This document shows, piece by piece, positions 9,071 through 18,606 of a stretch of DNA of 64,000 bases. Source of the stretch: Candidatus Kuenenia stuttgartensis (GTDB lineage Bacteria > Planctomycetota > GCA-002687715 > CAIWVZ01); contig CAMARR010000008.1 in the NCBI GenBank assembly GCA_945860915.1, positions 1 through 64,000 of the forward strand. The letters run 5' to 3'. The notes beneath the pieces are model-generated. The model was not told the origin of the DNA. It worked only from the letters and a program-made list of their open reading frames with translations, and did not search any database. The position numbers and the translations under genes were made by a program. The first letter of the stretch is position 1, and every line of letters starts with the position of its first letter.

Positions 9071-11020
9071 ATGCCGCCCAAGAACATGGAATCCGTGACT
9101 GACATTTTCCGCGCGGTAGTCGGGACAGCCGGCCACATCGACCACGGGAAGTCGAGCCTCGTAAAGGCGCTGACGGGGACCGACCCGGATCGTCTCAAGG
9201 AGGAGCAGGAGCGCGGACTCACCATCGATCTCGGCTACGCCGAATACACCACGGCCGAGGGTCGCCAAGTCGGGCTGATTGATGTTCCTGGGCACGAGCG
9301 CTTTATCCGCAATATGGTGGCGGGCGCGACGGGCCTCGACATTGTGATGTTGGTCGTCGCGGCAGACGACTCAGTCATGCCCCAGACCCGCGAACACCTC
9401 GAGATCATGCAGATTCTAGGGCTTCGCCGCGGATTCATCGTGATAACGAAAATCGACCTCGTGGATGACGGGATGCCGGAACTCGTTGAGGAGGAGCTTC
9501 GCGAGTTTGTCGAGGGTACGTTCCTTGAAGGCGCGCCGATCATTCGCTGCTCAAATGCGACAGGCGAGGGGCTCGACTTGGTGCGCGCGGAACTTGAACG
9601 CCAGGTGGCAGCCGTTCCGGCGCGCGATATGACCGGCCCGTTTCGTCTCCCCGTCCAACGAAGTTTCACGGTCAAAGGGCACGGAACAGTTGTCACCGGA
9701 GTCCCGCTTTCGGGGACGGTCTCGGTTGGAGATGAGCTCGAGATTCTCCCGCAGGGCCAAGCCGTGCGGGTGCGTTCAGTTCAGGCGCACCATCACCCTG
9801 TGCCCACGGCCGGCGCAGGGCAGCGAGTGGCGCTTAACCTGTCTGACATCAACTGGAAGGACGTCGGTCGCGGAGCATCGATTTGTACTCCGGGGCTCTT
9901 CAATGCGTCAACATTGATTGAAGTCCGATTCAAGCTCCTAGCGTCTTATGGCAAGGCGCTCGATTCTCACGTGGGTGTTCGATTTCACGCGAACACCACG
10001 GAGACGCTAGGCACGCTCGTAATCCTCGACGCCAAACAGGCGGAGCCTGGGACCGAGGTGTACGCCCAGTTGCGATTGGATGAACCAGTGATCATGGCTC
10101 CGGGCGATCGATTCCTTTTGCGCTTGGCATCGCCGGAACGCACGCTCGGTGGCGGCGTGATCCTCGGCGAAACGAAGTTCCGACACAAGCAGAGCAGGAC
10201 TTGGATCACGGATAATCTGGCGGCGAAGGAGTCGGCGATTGGCGACCTATCCGCCTACGTTGAAGCCACAGTGAGAGGCCAAGGCCTCCATCCGACAGAT
10301 GTCCACGTGATTCCGGCGATGGTGCGAGCAACTGAGGCCCTCGTTGCTCCCGTGATTGAGAAGCTCCTAGCCGAGAAGAAGCTCGTCCGCGTGGGTTCGA
10401 CTGGCACGTATCTCCATGCGGAGCCCGTCACGGTCGGAGGCGAATCCGTCGAGGCCAGCCTTCTCGCGCTCCATCAGGCCAACCACTACGCATACGGATT
10501 CACGGTTTTCGATATCGCCACGCATGTGCGGCATCCGCCGGCGGTCACCGAGTTGTTCCTCGCCGATTGTGTGCGGCGCGGCACCGTCGATCGTCAGGCA
10601 TTAGAGTGGAGACTTAAGTCATTCAAGGGAGGTCTTTCGCAAGAGGACCGCCGACTCGTCGGGTGGCTTGAAGACCGCCTGAAGACAACGGGAATGGCCT
10701 CACCTCTGACTGCGGATCTGGCAAAGGAAGCCGGTCGCCCTGAGAAGCGCATTGACAACCTCATCATCATGCTCGAAGCGCAGGGGAAAGCGAAGCGCCT
10801 CGATGAATCCGTAGTTTTGCACTCCGATACGATCGCGGCTGCAAAGCAACGCCTTATCGCGCACTGCAACGCTCACGGACAAATCACGTCGATCGAGGCC
10901 AAGGATGTACTTGGTGGTACACGCAAGTACGTGATCCCTCTTCTTGAGTACTTTGACTCGATAGGACTTACCGTTCGCAGGGACTCAGTGCGCACACTGA
11001 AACCAAGCCCTTTGACTTAG
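9071..11020 (+). CDS. selB: selenocysteine-specific translation elongation factor
   Basis: SelB delivers Sec-tRNA(Sec) to the ribosome at UGA codons marked by a SECIS hairpin. The 649-residue product has an EF-Tu-like GTPase domain: G1 GHIDHGKSS at 21-29, G3 DVPGHERF at 71-78 and G4 TKID. It has two beta-barrel domains and the SelB-specific C-terminal winged helices, ending with the typical RKYVIPLLEYFDSIG segment used to bind SECIS RNA. The ATG at 9071 is used; one at 9086 (MESVTDIF) is equally possible. The stop shares TTAG with the convergent antiporter gene. selA, selC and selD are not in the window. The gene implies that the cell makes selenoproteins, and a candidate lies at 44409-44642. 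Confidence 0.96.
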   Translation: MPPKNMESVTDIFRAVVGTAGHIDHGKSSLVKALTGTDPDRLKEEQERGLTIDLGYAEYTTAEGRQVGLIDVPGHERFIRNMVAGATGLDIVMLVVAADDSVMPQTREHLEIMQILGLRRGFIVITKIDLVDDGMPELVEEELREFVEGTFLEGAPIIRCSNATGEGLDLVRAELERQVAAVPARDMTGPFRLPVQRSFTVKGHGTVVTGVPLSGTVSVGDELEILPQGQAVRVRSVQAHHHPVPTAGAGQRVALNLSDINWKDVGRGASICTPGLFNASTLIEVRFKLLASYGKALDSHVGVRFHANTTETLGTLVILDAKQAEPGTEVYAQLRLDEPVIMAPGDRFLLRLASPERTLGGGVILGETKFRHKQSRTWITDNLAAKESAIGDLSAYVEATVRGQGLHPTDVHVIPAMVRATEALVAPVIEKLLAEKKLVRVGSTGTYLHAEPVTVGGESVEASLLALHQANHYAYGFTVFDIATHVRHPPAVTELFLADCVRRGTVDRQALEWRLKSFKGGLSQEDRRLVGWLEDRLKTTGMASPLTADLAKEAGRPEKRIDNLIIMLEAQGKAKRLDESVVLHSDTIAAAKQRLIAHCNAHGQITSIEAKDVLGGTRKYVIPLLEYFDSIGLTVRRDSVRTLKPSPLT

Positions 11021-12777
11021 GTTTCTCGGCTGTGCGGCGGGGCGTTCGAACTACGGTCTGGTGCGCTAGAGTTTGCGGAAGGGTCGCGGATAGCTCGGGT
11101 GAATCCAGAGCGTCGTCCGATTTCCCGGCGCAGACGCTCGACTTCATGATCTAGTTGCTCAGGAGTCGCGCCAAGTTCGCGAAGCAGCACGCGTGCTAGT
11201 TGTGCTGCGACTTCTACCTCTTCATATGCACCCGCGTGAATCCCGGCAGCGATGAGTTGAGGAGCCTCATCGAGATAACGGGCGCGCGTGACAATGTGAA
11301 TATCTGGGACAAGTGCCTTGGCCTGCGCAATGATTGACATACGACTTGCCATATCGGGGAGAGTCAAAACGAGGTAGTGCGCTTGGCGGATTCCAGCAGC
11401 CTCAAGGATTTCCGGCCTTGACGCATCCCCGTAAACGGCGGATCGACCAATTGACTTAAGACGACGAACAGTTTCGAGGTTGATATCAATGACACTGGGA
11501 GTCACACCGCATTTGATGAGAATGTTGCAGAGCGTAATGCCGACTGGGCCATAGCCGACAACAACTGCGCGGTGGTATGTGTCACTGCGGTCGACTTTTG
11601 AGCTGTTTGGACCTGAGATATTGGGTGCGACGAGGTTGGCAAAGGAGCGGCCGATTTTGCGGGAAGCGTTAACCAGCGCAGGCGCAGGGAGCATCGAGAG
11701 GACCGCAACTGAAAGAACGAATTGGCGATCGGCGGCGCCAAGCATGGATCCCGCGGCTTGGGTCAACACAAAAGCGAATTCGCCGACTTGTGACAAGGCG
11801 ACGCCGGTTCCAATGGCGGAAGGCATAGGAATTCGAAAGGGAAGGACCGCGACGGTCGTGATCACAAGCTTGATAGCCGTGACGGCAAGGAGGACACCCA
11901 AGAGCAGGGGGAGGTGCGACCCGATGTGCTTGAGGTCTAGATTGAGGCCCACCGAAATGAAGAACAGAGCGAGGCTCAGATCCTTGATGGTGACCAATTC
12001 CGCGCGAATTTGGGGGGCCAAAGCTGAGCCCGCGAGCACGAGGCCTCCAAGGAAGGCTCCGAATGCGGCGCCTGCACCGAGTGCATGTGCGGCGGTCGCA
12101 ACAAGGATGACGGCAGTCACGGAGAAAATCGTGAACGCTTCACGGTGCTGCGCGAGGGCGAGTCGTTCGAATGTCCAGGGCAGTCCGACACGCGCGGCCA
12201 GGAATAGGATCGGAAGGAAGATTAGCCCTAAATGGCCCGATGCTGACGCGGATCCCGTCGCCGCACTGCCGATTAAAGGAAGCAATGCCATCGCTACGAG
12301 GGCCAGGACGTCTTGGCCGACAAGTAGCGCGACCGAGGTTCGGGCCGTCAACGAATCTTCTTCGCGTCGATCTACGAAGGCCTTGATGACAATTGCCGTG
12401 GACGAGAGTGCCATGGCGAATCCGACGACCCATCGCGCATGTCCCGTTATTCCGACGAATGGAGCGAGCAAAGCGAATACAGCAGCGGTCGCGAGAATCT
12501 GAATTAGCGTTCCTAGCGTCGCGATCTTGAAGGCGCGCTTCGCGTCTTCCACATGGAATTCAAGTCCAATGAAGAACAGCAGTAGCGTGACCCCAATCTC
12601 GCCTAGCTGACCGACGAGTTGGGTGTTGGGAAGAAGGGCCGCGCCGGTTGGGCCGACGAGCGCTCCTACCGCGAGGTACGCAACGATGGGGGACTGGCCG
12701 AAGCTACGGAGGGCCCATAGGAGTGCGGCAGTGGCCGTCGCGATCAGGGCAACTGTTTCCGCCGTTCCGAGCGTCAC
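11017..12777 (-). CDS. KefB/CPA2-type monovalent cation:proton antiporter with RCK (TrkA-N) domain
   Basis: The 586-residue product combines an N-terminal membrane domain of about 12 helices (to about residue 375) with a C-terminal Rossmann RCK domain starting at VVGYGPVGITLC near 400, followed by DINLETV and a conserved GDAS. The membrane part has the CPA2 segments LLLFFIGLEFH and ALSSTAIVIKAF. Family members exchange K+ or Na+ for protons, gated by nucleotide or glutathione adducts at the RCK domain. The start is GTG and overlaps the upstream lipoprotein gene stop as GTGA, so it belongs to the purL-purQ-lipoprotein-antiporter transcription unit. The ion specificity is not readable. Confidence 0.93.
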   Translation of the reverse strand: MTLGTAETVALIATATAALLWALRSFGQSPIVAYLAVGALVGPTGAALLPNTQLVGQLGEIGVTLLLFFIGLEFHVEDAKRAFKIATLGTLIQILATAAVFALLAPFVGITGHARWVVGFAMALSSTAIVIKAFVDRREEDSLTARTSVALLVGQDVLALVAMALLPLIGSAATGSASASGHLGLIFLPILFLAARVGLPWTFERLALAQHREAFTIFSVTAVILVATAAHALGAGAAFGAFLGGLVLAGSALAPQIRAELVTIKDLSLALFFISVGLNLDLKHIGSHLPLLLGVLLAVTAIKLVITTVAVLPFRIPMPSAIGTGVALSQVGEFAFVLTQAAGSMLGAADRQFVLSVAVLSMLPAPALVNASRKIGRSFANLVAPNISGPNSSKVDRSDTYHRAVVVGYGPVGITLCNILIKCGVTPSVIDINLETVRRLKSIGRSAVYGDASRPEILEAAGIRQAHYLVLTLPDMASRMSIIAQAKALVPDIHIVTRARYLDEAPQLIAAGIHAGAYEEVEVAAQLARVLLRELGATPEQLDHEVERLRREIGRRSGFTRAIRDPSANSSAPDRSSNAPPHSRET

Positions 12778-13712
12778 GGAGGATCAGACATCCCTAGAGA
12801 ACGACAGATCGGAAGGAACTCAGCGAGCAGAGCTTGGACGACATCATCAGCACGCTTTGCGAGCTTACCTACGAGCTCCTGCGCATTGCTTCGGCCTTCA
12901 GCGATTGCCATCGCGGCCGCTTCAACGTCCGCCGCTAGGGTCCCGGAGGCCCATGCCTGCGCATCGGCTAGGGCTGTGCGTGCGGATTGCGCGAGTTCCG
13001 CTCCTTTTTTTTCTGCGACGCTCTTCGCCCACTCAAGGCGTTTGGTCACCAGCTCGCCGCGATACCGCGAGTCGCGCGCGCCTTGGATGCCCACCTTGAT
13101 CTCGCCGAGGACGCGTTCGCCCTCGACGAGTGCGCGTTCCATGAGCCCGTCGGCAATCATGGCGTCCTGCCGACCCGCGTCTGGATTGCCTGCGAGAGTG
13201 GCGGCAACGGCTGCCTCAAGACGCTCTTGTGCAAAGCGCCACGCATCACGCCATGCATCGCTGCGAAGCCGCACTCCCTTCGCACCAAGATCTTCGGCTG
13301 TCTTGGCTGCAGCGGGCAGTTGCTCGTCGATCATGGCACCATGATCCAACCGACGTGCCATCATTTCGAAGGCAGCGAGAGCTCGATTCACCGGCGCGTC
13401 CGCCGAAACGAACATCTCTTTGCCACGGGCGACAAGGGCGGCAACGGCTGCGGGGTCGGCTGCGGAGGCCGCCGCCTCCTCAAGGAAAGCCTGCGATGCT
13501 GCCAAGCGTGTGCGGAGTCGGGATACCGAGGGGAAGGAACTACTCCACGGCCTCCCGAGGATCGACGAGATTCGAGACACCACACGCGATGCTTCGTCTG
13601 CTTGTGACCGCAGGACGGCACCGCCTTCGATCGGTGCGGTGTGCTGCTCTCCGCTAGGACCGCAACCTGCGATGGCGAACGTCAAGAAGAGACCAAGGGT
13701 GATCCGCATCAT
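12774..13712 (-). CDS. putative lipoprotein, helical, unknown function
   Basis: The 312-residue product starts with a lipoprotein signal peptide (MMRITLGLFLTFAIAGC, Cys17), so it should be exported and lipid-anchored. The mature part is rich in Ala, Glu, Arg and Lys with long predicted helices and little else (repeated AxxxLxxR-type spacing), suggesting a coiled helical bundle. I do not recognise a domain. It lies between purQ and the antiporter gene and overlaps both by four bases, so it is translated in the same operon although no functional link to purine synthesis is evident. Confidence 0.75.
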   Translation of the reverse strand: MMRITLGLFLTFAIAGCGPSGEQHTAPIEGGAVLRSQADEASRVVSRISSILGRPWSSSFPSVSRLRTRLAASQAFLEEAAASAADPAAVAALVARGKEMFVSADAPVNRALAAFEMMARRLDHGAMIDEQLPAAAKTAEDLGAKGVRLRSDAWRDAWRFAQERLEAAVAATLAGNPDAGRQDAMIADGLMERALVEGERVLGEIKVGIQGARDSRYRGELVTKRLEWAKSVAEKKGAELAQSARTALADAQAWASGTLAADVEAAAMAIAEGRSNAQELVGKLAKRADDVVQALLAEFLPICRSLGMSDPP

Positions 13713-14494
13713 GACGATCTTAGTGTTCGCATGGCACCGCGGAAAAGAGAAAGTCCGTCACCTTCGGTACGGTGCTTCTCTCGTGTCCAACACGGGTGCT
13801 GGAAGGGTGTGAGGAAGCGCTCAGGGTGGGGCATGAGGCCGAAGACTCGGCCTGTGGCATCGCAGACTCCCGCGACACCGCCAACGGATCCATTGGGATT
13901 CCCGGGGTAGGAGGTCTGTCCGCCGTTGGCTGAGACATAGCGAAGGACGACTTGTCCTGCGGCCTCAAGCGCCGCGAGGTCGGCGGGATCTGCGGTGATG
14001 AACTTGCCCTCTCCATGCGCGACCGGGAGTTCGATGATAGCGCCATGCTTTTCGACGACGGAGCAGAGTCGCCCATCGAGTTGAACATGCACCCAGCGAT
14101 CCTCGTAGCGGTGGGAGTCATTCCAAGTGAGCGTGGCTGCGACGGTACGTCCCGTCTTCAGTTTGCCTGGAAGAAGTCCCGTCTTGACGAGGACTTGGAA
14201 GCCGTTGCAGATGCCCCAAACCATCCCACCGCGATCCACGAATCGATGGAGCGCGTCGCTGAGAGCCGTCGTAAGCTCGGTCGCAAGGACCTTGCCAGAG
14301 GCAATGTCGTCCCCATAGGAGAACCCTCCCGGAATGCTCACCGCCGCGTAGCCGTCCAGGATCTTTGGCGACTCCAAGAGTCGATTGAGGTGGACTTGCT
14401 CAGCTTCCGCGCCCACCATGTTCCAAGCGTGGGCGGTCTCTTCATTGCAGTTGATCCCGGCGCATCGCAGCACAAGTACCTTGGGAGTTGCCAT
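13709..14494 (-). CDS. purQ: phosphoribosylformylglycinamidine synthase, glutaminase subunit
   Basis: PurQ hydrolyses glutamine and supplies ammonia to PurL for FGAM synthesis, step four of purine biosynthesis. The 261-residue protein (MATPKVLVLRCAGINCNEE) has the class I glutaminase motifs: nucleophile Cys in GGMVWGICNGFQVL and His/Glu in LMPHPERFL. The ATG at 14494 follows the purL stop by one base. The frame is open further upstream, but that part lies inside purL. Its stop overlaps the lipoprotein gene as ATGA. A separate PurQ together with a non-giant PurL points to the multi-subunit type of enzyme. Confidence 0.96.
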   Translation of the reverse strand: MATPKVLVLRCAGINCNEETAHAWNMVGAEAEQVHLNRLLESPKILDGYAAVSIPGGFSYGDDIASGKVLATELTTALSDALHRFVDRGGMVWGICNGFQVLVKTGLLPGKLKTGRTVAATLTWNDSHRYEDRWVHVQLDGRLCSVVEKHGAIIELPVAHGEGKFITADPADLAALEAAGQVVLRYVSANGGQTSYPGNPNGSVGGVAGVCDATGRVFGLMPHPERFLTPFQHPCWTREKHRTEGDGLSLFRGAMRTLRSS

Positions 14495-14495
14495 G

Positions 14496-17408
14496 TTAGC
14501 GGACCTCCTTGTTCGCGTGCCCGCCAGCGAGCCAGGCCGTGAGCGAAGGTCTCCATGCGTTCTCAAGCTCGGCGCCTTTGAGCCGCAGGAGGGTTTGATC
14601 CTCTGCGCGAAGAACCAACGTTGGCTCAACGGTCGTCACTCCGATTCGAGCACATGGGTGGCCCGCCATGGCAGTCTCGAACGAGGATTCCTTTCCTCGT
14701 GGAACCTCGACGACGAACCGTGTCAACGACTCTCCGAACAGACGCGCTGTGAGTGTGGCGTCTTGCGAGGCAACGGCTTTCATCACGTCAACTTCCGCAC
14801 CGGTGTCGCCTGCGATAACCATTTCGGCGAGGGTTACTGCGAGTCCACCTTCGGACAAGTCATGGCACGACACGACGAGGCTGTCGGTCATCGTGCGATG
14901 CAAGGCTGCAAAGAGGCTCTTTGCCGCGGCTCCGTCAATGCGCGGTGCGTGCAAGCCTGAAACGCCGACGAGGTGCGAAAGCGCCGAGCCACCATGTTCC
15001 TCTTTTGTTTCGCCCACTTGGTACAGGACGTTGCCCGCGGCCTTGAGGTCCATCGTGACCGACTTCGCGATATCGGGAACAATCGCGAGAGCAGTCACGA
15101 GCAACGTGTGGGGGATGACGATGGTTTTGCCGTCGGCCTGGTATTCGTTATTGAGCGAGTCCTTGCCCGAAATGAACGGCGTACCAAGCGCAATGGCCGT
15201 GTCGCGGCAGGCGACCGCGCAACGCACCATGGCACCCAAACGGTCCGGCTTTCGGCAATTACCCCAAGAGAAATTGTCTAGAATCGCACAGTGCGATGGA
15301 TCGCCGCCAACGGCCACAACGTTGCGCAATGCCTCGTCAATGCCGGCCTCTGCGGCGGATGCGGGATCGAGATCCGCATGGCGCGGCGCGATTCCGTTTC
15401 CGAGGGCAAATCCGCGGCGGCTGCCAAGGACGGGCGCGACAACCGCTGCGTCCGATGGGCCGTGGTGGCGAGTGCCGACCAAGGGCTTCACGACGCTGCC
15501 CGCCTGAACTTCGTGGTCGTACTGCCGGATGATCCATTCCTTCGATGCGATGTCCGGTGTCGCAAGCAGCTTTAGCAGCCACGCGGACACATCGGCTTGC
15601 GCGATGGTTGGATCTGCGCCTAATGGAGGCGGATCGTAGGTCGCTTCGCGGAGCGTGTTTGGCAGGCCGTCGTGGAGGAATTGCATGTCCATGTCGGCGT
15701 GGAGGATGCCGGCGTGGGTGATGCGAAGTCGACCCGTGTCGGTGAAGGTCCCAAGCACGGCGGCCTCGACGTCCTCTTCTCGGCATAGTGCCAAGAGCGA
15801 TTGAATTCGCTCGGGCTGCACCGCGAGCACCATGCGCTCCTGTGCCTCCGAGATCCAAATCTCGGCAGGCGAAAGACCGACGTATTTGAGTGGAGCATCA
15901 TCTAAGACGACGTCGGCGCCGCATTCCGCTCCCATTTCACCCACGGCAGATGAGAATCCACCCGCTCCGCAATCGGTGATGGCGCGGAAGAGATCGCGGT
16001 CGCGAGCGACAAGGATTACATCCATCACCTTCTTCTCGGTGATGGCATTTCCGATTTGAACCGCGCCCGAATCGACAGTCTCCGATTCGGCGTGAAGTTC
16101 CGCTGACGAAAAGGTCGCGCCATGGATCCCATCGCGCCCCGTCCGGCCTCCAAGAGCCACAATGAGGTCTCCGGGACGAACTTCCTTGGTGACCTTGGAG
16201 CGCGGCATGAGACCGACTGTTCCCGCGTAGACCAGTGGATTGCCGACATAACGGTCGTCGAACACAACGGCACCGTTGACTGTCGGAATGCCCATCTGGT
16301 TGCCGTAATCGCGAACACCGGCCACGACGCCTCGCAGGGTACGGAGCGGATGCATGCAGCCCTTTGGGACCTTCGCTGCCGGCATGTCGGGAGACGCAAC
16401 GCAGAACACGTCGATATTGGCAACCGGCTTTGCTCCACGTCCCGTTCCTAAGATATCCCGAATCACTCCCCCGACGCCCGTACCTGCCCCGCCGTAGGGT
16501 TCGATGGCGCTTGGGTGATTGTGCGTCTCGACTTTAATACACAAGGCGTTTACGTCGTCAAACGCGATGACTCCGGCATTGTCGTGGAACACCGAAAGGC
16601 ACATTGGATGGGCGATCTTTTCAGTGGCGGCCTTGATCGTCTCCTTGAGGAGGTTCTTGAAGTGCACCTCATCCGGTCGACCCTTGTTGTAGACCACCGA
16701 GCCGGTGAACGTCTTGTGCTTGCAGTGTTCCGACCAGGTCTGCGCGAGCGTCTCTAGTTCGACATCCGTCGGCTCGCGACCTTCTCGGACAAAGTAGGCA
16801 GCGATCGCCTTCATCTCTTCCAAGGAGAGTGAAAGGCCTCCGTCGCGGGAGATCTTCTCGAGCGTTGCGTCGTCGACACTCCGCAACAGAACTTCGCGTC
16901 GGGCGAAGGTTGAAGCATGGGCGGCGCGGATGTCGGGGATGCGCACGACGCCGACGCGGAGGTCTTCAATGGCGGTATTCGCGAGCATCCCAGAACCGAT
17001 TCGCGAAAGCGCGGCATCGTCGAGCGGCCCCTTGAACTCGTACGTGGTTCCAGTGCGGACGTGGTCGATTCTGCACCCAAGACGTCCGGCCGCGCGCTTC
17101 ACCGAAGCTTCGACCGGGTCCGTCACGCCTTGCTTGCGGAACACCGTGACCGAGTGGGGCCGTCTTCCGTCCCAAACCGCGTGCTCATGGACCGTCGCCG
17201 ATTCTGTGACCGCATCGGCGAGCAGATCGCGGGCAAGCCGCTCGGCCTCCGCGCGTCCGATCGACCCGACCAGCAGAAACTGGCGAGCGGTCGTGACGGA
17301 GACGGGAGCCGTGACTCCCATCCATCCGAGGTTGTTTTCAACTTGGTGGCCGACAGCGTCGTCCACGGAACCCGCTAAGCGGACTTCGATTTGCCATGCC
17401 GCGTTCAT
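14496..17408 (-). CDS. purL: phosphoribosylformylglycinamidine synthase, synthetase subunit with PurS-like N-terminus
   Basis: PurL converts FGAR, ATP and ammonia to FGAM. At 970 residues the protein is longer than the small PurL (about 740) and shorter than the single-chain form with built-in glutaminase (about 1,290). The catalytic part begins near 170-200 and has ETHNHPSAIEPYGGAGTG. The first 160 or so residues contain two copies of a PurS-like ferredoxin fold (around QIEVRLAGSVDDAVG and VTVFRKQGVTDPVEASV), so PurS, normally a separate protein, seems fused. No purS gene is adjacent, while purQ follows directly. It is transcribed divergently from accA, with 112 bases between the starts. Confidence 0.95.
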   Translation of the reverse strand: MNAAWQIEVRLAGSVDDAVGHQVENNLGWMGVTAPVSVTTARQFLLVGSIGRAEAERLARDLLADAVTESATVHEHAVWDGRRPHSVTVFRKQGVTDPVEASVKRAAGRLGCRIDHVRTGTTYEFKGPLDDAALSRIGSGMLANTAIEDLRVGVVRIPDIRAAHASTFARREVLLRSVDDATLEKISRDGGLSLSLEEMKAIAAYFVREGREPTDVELETLAQTWSEHCKHKTFTGSVVYNKGRPDEVHFKNLLKETIKAATEKIAHPMCLSVFHDNAGVIAFDDVNALCIKVETHNHPSAIEPYGGAGTGVGGVIRDILGTGRGAKPVANIDVFCVASPDMPAAKVPKGCMHPLRTLRGVVAGVRDYGNQMGIPTVNGAVVFDDRYVGNPLVYAGTVGLMPRSKVTKEVRPGDLIVALGGRTGRDGIHGATFSSAELHAESETVDSGAVQIGNAITEKKVMDVILVARDRDLFRAITDCGAGGFSSAVGEMGAECGADVVLDDAPLKYVGLSPAEIWISEAQERMVLAVQPERIQSLLALCREEDVEAAVLGTFTDTGRLRITHAGILHADMDMQFLHDGLPNTLREATYDPPPLGADPTIAQADVSAWLLKLLATPDIASKEWIIRQYDHEVQAGSVVKPLVGTRHHGPSDAAVVAPVLGSRRGFALGNGIAPRHADLDPASAAEAGIDEALRNVVAVGGDPSHCAILDNFSWGNCRKPDRLGAMVRCAVACRDTAIALGTPFISGKDSLNNEYQADGKTIVIPHTLLVTALAIVPDIAKSVTMDLKAAGNVLYQVGETKEEHGGSALSHLVGVSGLHAPRIDGAAAKSLFAALHRTMTDSLVVSCHDLSEGGLAVTLAEMVIAGDTGAEVDVMKAVASQDATLTARLFGESLTRFVVEVPRGKESSFETAMAGHPCARIGVTTVEPTLVLRAEDQTLLRLKGAELENAWRPSLTAWLAGGHANKEVR

Positions 17409-17441
17409 TCGCCGGAACGCTAGCAGCGCGAGTTGCGATCA

Positions 17442-17453
17442 GGAACGCGTTCC
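17442..17453. promoter_or_regulatory. 12-base perfect palindrome between purL and accA
   Basis: GGAACGCGTTCC reads identically on both strands and sits in the 112-base divergent spacer between purL and accA. A second GGAACGC half-site occurs at 17414-17420. It could be an operator for one or both genes, but a chance palindrome is possible. It does not match the purine-repressor box I know from enterobacteria. Confidence 0.3.
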
Positions 17454-17520
17454 ATTCGGGCTTGTCGCCTGCCGCGCAGGGGCCTACGATGCGCGCTCCC
17501 GGTCCTTTGGGACCGTCCCT

Positions 17521-18582
17521 ATGGCGACCCCTCCACCCACACCTCTGACGGACCCCCGCAGGCCGACCCGCTCAACGGCCTTTGTTCTTGAATTTGAGCG
17601 TCCGATCATCGAGCTCGAGGGGAAAATTCAGCAGCTAGAGGCCGATGCCAAGCCTACGGCCGCCAAGTCGAAGGCGCTGGCGAGCCTCCGAAAACAGCTA
17701 GAGGCCAAAGTCAAGGAGATCGCGTCAGGCCTGACTCCCATTCAGACGGTCCAGCTTGCGCGACACCGGGATCGCCCCTTGACATCGGACTATGTGGCGT
17801 CGTGTTTTGAGGACTTCGTCGAACTCCACGGCGACCGGGAGTTCGGCAACGACCGAGCAATTCTGACTGGGTTGGCCCGCATTGGTGCGCACCGGGTGAT
17901 GGTGATTGGCCATCGGAAGGGCAAAGACCTCAAGGAGAAAATGGCGTGCAATTACGGATGCGCCCATCCTGAGGGCTATCGCAAGGCGATGCGCAAAATG
18001 CGGTTCGCCGAAAAATTCGGTCTTCCGATCGTCACGTTCATCAACACTCCTGGAGCCTATCCGGGAATCGGTGCCGAGGAACGCGGGCAGGCGTGGGCGA
18101 TCGCAGAGGCCATTCGCGACATGTCGGGCATTCGTGTCCCGATTGTTTGCACTGTCATCGGCGAGGGTGGTTCCGGCGGAGCGCTTGGAATCGGCGTGGG
18201 CGACAAGGTCCTCATGCTCGAGAATGCCTACTACTCGGTTATTTCGCCCGAAGGCTGCGCGGCCATCCTGTGGGGAGACGCCAAGCGTGCCCCGGAGGCC
18301 GCTAAGGCGCTCAAACTCACGGCCAAAGACCTCCTGGGCCTTGGGATCGTCGATGAGATCGTTCCTGAGCCCGTTGGCGGCGCCCACCGCGACCATGTCC
18401 AAACTTTCGAGACGGTCAAAGGGCGAATCACGGGGCACCTAGACGCCCTGTGTCGTATCCCGATTCAGGACTTGCTTGACACCCGATATGGCAAGTTTCG
18501 GCAGATGGGGGCCATTTTCCCTCCGGCCGACGAATCTGTGCGAGCCGCAGCCACCGGGGCTTCGGCACGATCAGAGTCGTAA
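17521..18582 (+). CDS. accA: acetyl-CoA carboxylase carboxyltransferase subunit alpha
   Basis: AccA with AccD transfers CO2 from carboxybiotin to acetyl-CoA, making malonyl-CoA for fatty acid synthesis. The 353-residue protein has the alpha-subunit landmarks: N-terminal FERPIIELEGKI, the long helix with LRKQLEAKVKEI, NTPGAYPGIGAEERGQ and GEGGSGGALGIGVGD, ending with the dimer and oxyanion region SPEGCAAILW. The ATG at 17521 gives a slightly long N-terminus rich in Pro and Thr compared with the usual 315-330 residues. The frame is open far upstream, but only opposite purL. accD is not in the window. Confidence 0.95.
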   Translation: MATPPPTPLTDPRRPTRSTAFVLEFERPIIELEGKIQQLEADAKPTAAKSKALASLRKQLEAKVKEIASGLTPIQTVQLARHRDRPLTSDYVASCFEDFVELHGDREFGNDRAILTGLARIGAHRVMVIGHRKGKDLKEKMACNYGCAHPEGYRKAMRKMRFAEKFGLPIVTFINTPGAYPGIGAEERGQAWAIAEAIRDMSGIRVPIVCTVIGEGGSGGALGIGVGDKVLMLENAYYSVISPEGCAAILWGDAKRAPEAAKALKLTAKDLLGLGIVDEIVPEPVGGAHRDHVQTFETVKGRITGHLDALCRIPIQDLLDTRYGKFRQMGAIFPPADESVRAAATGASARSES

Positions 18583-18606
18583 TCCGTCAGCGGGTGGGGA
18601 AATCCC

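Noticed and set aside
11579-12502. 307-residue ORF opposite the KefB-type gene
   Set aside because: Arg/Thr/Ser-rich low-complexity shadow of a hydrophobic membrane protein, typical of an antisense frame.
17725-18438. 237-residue ORF opposite accA
   Set aside because: Antisense to accA, which has all family motifs.
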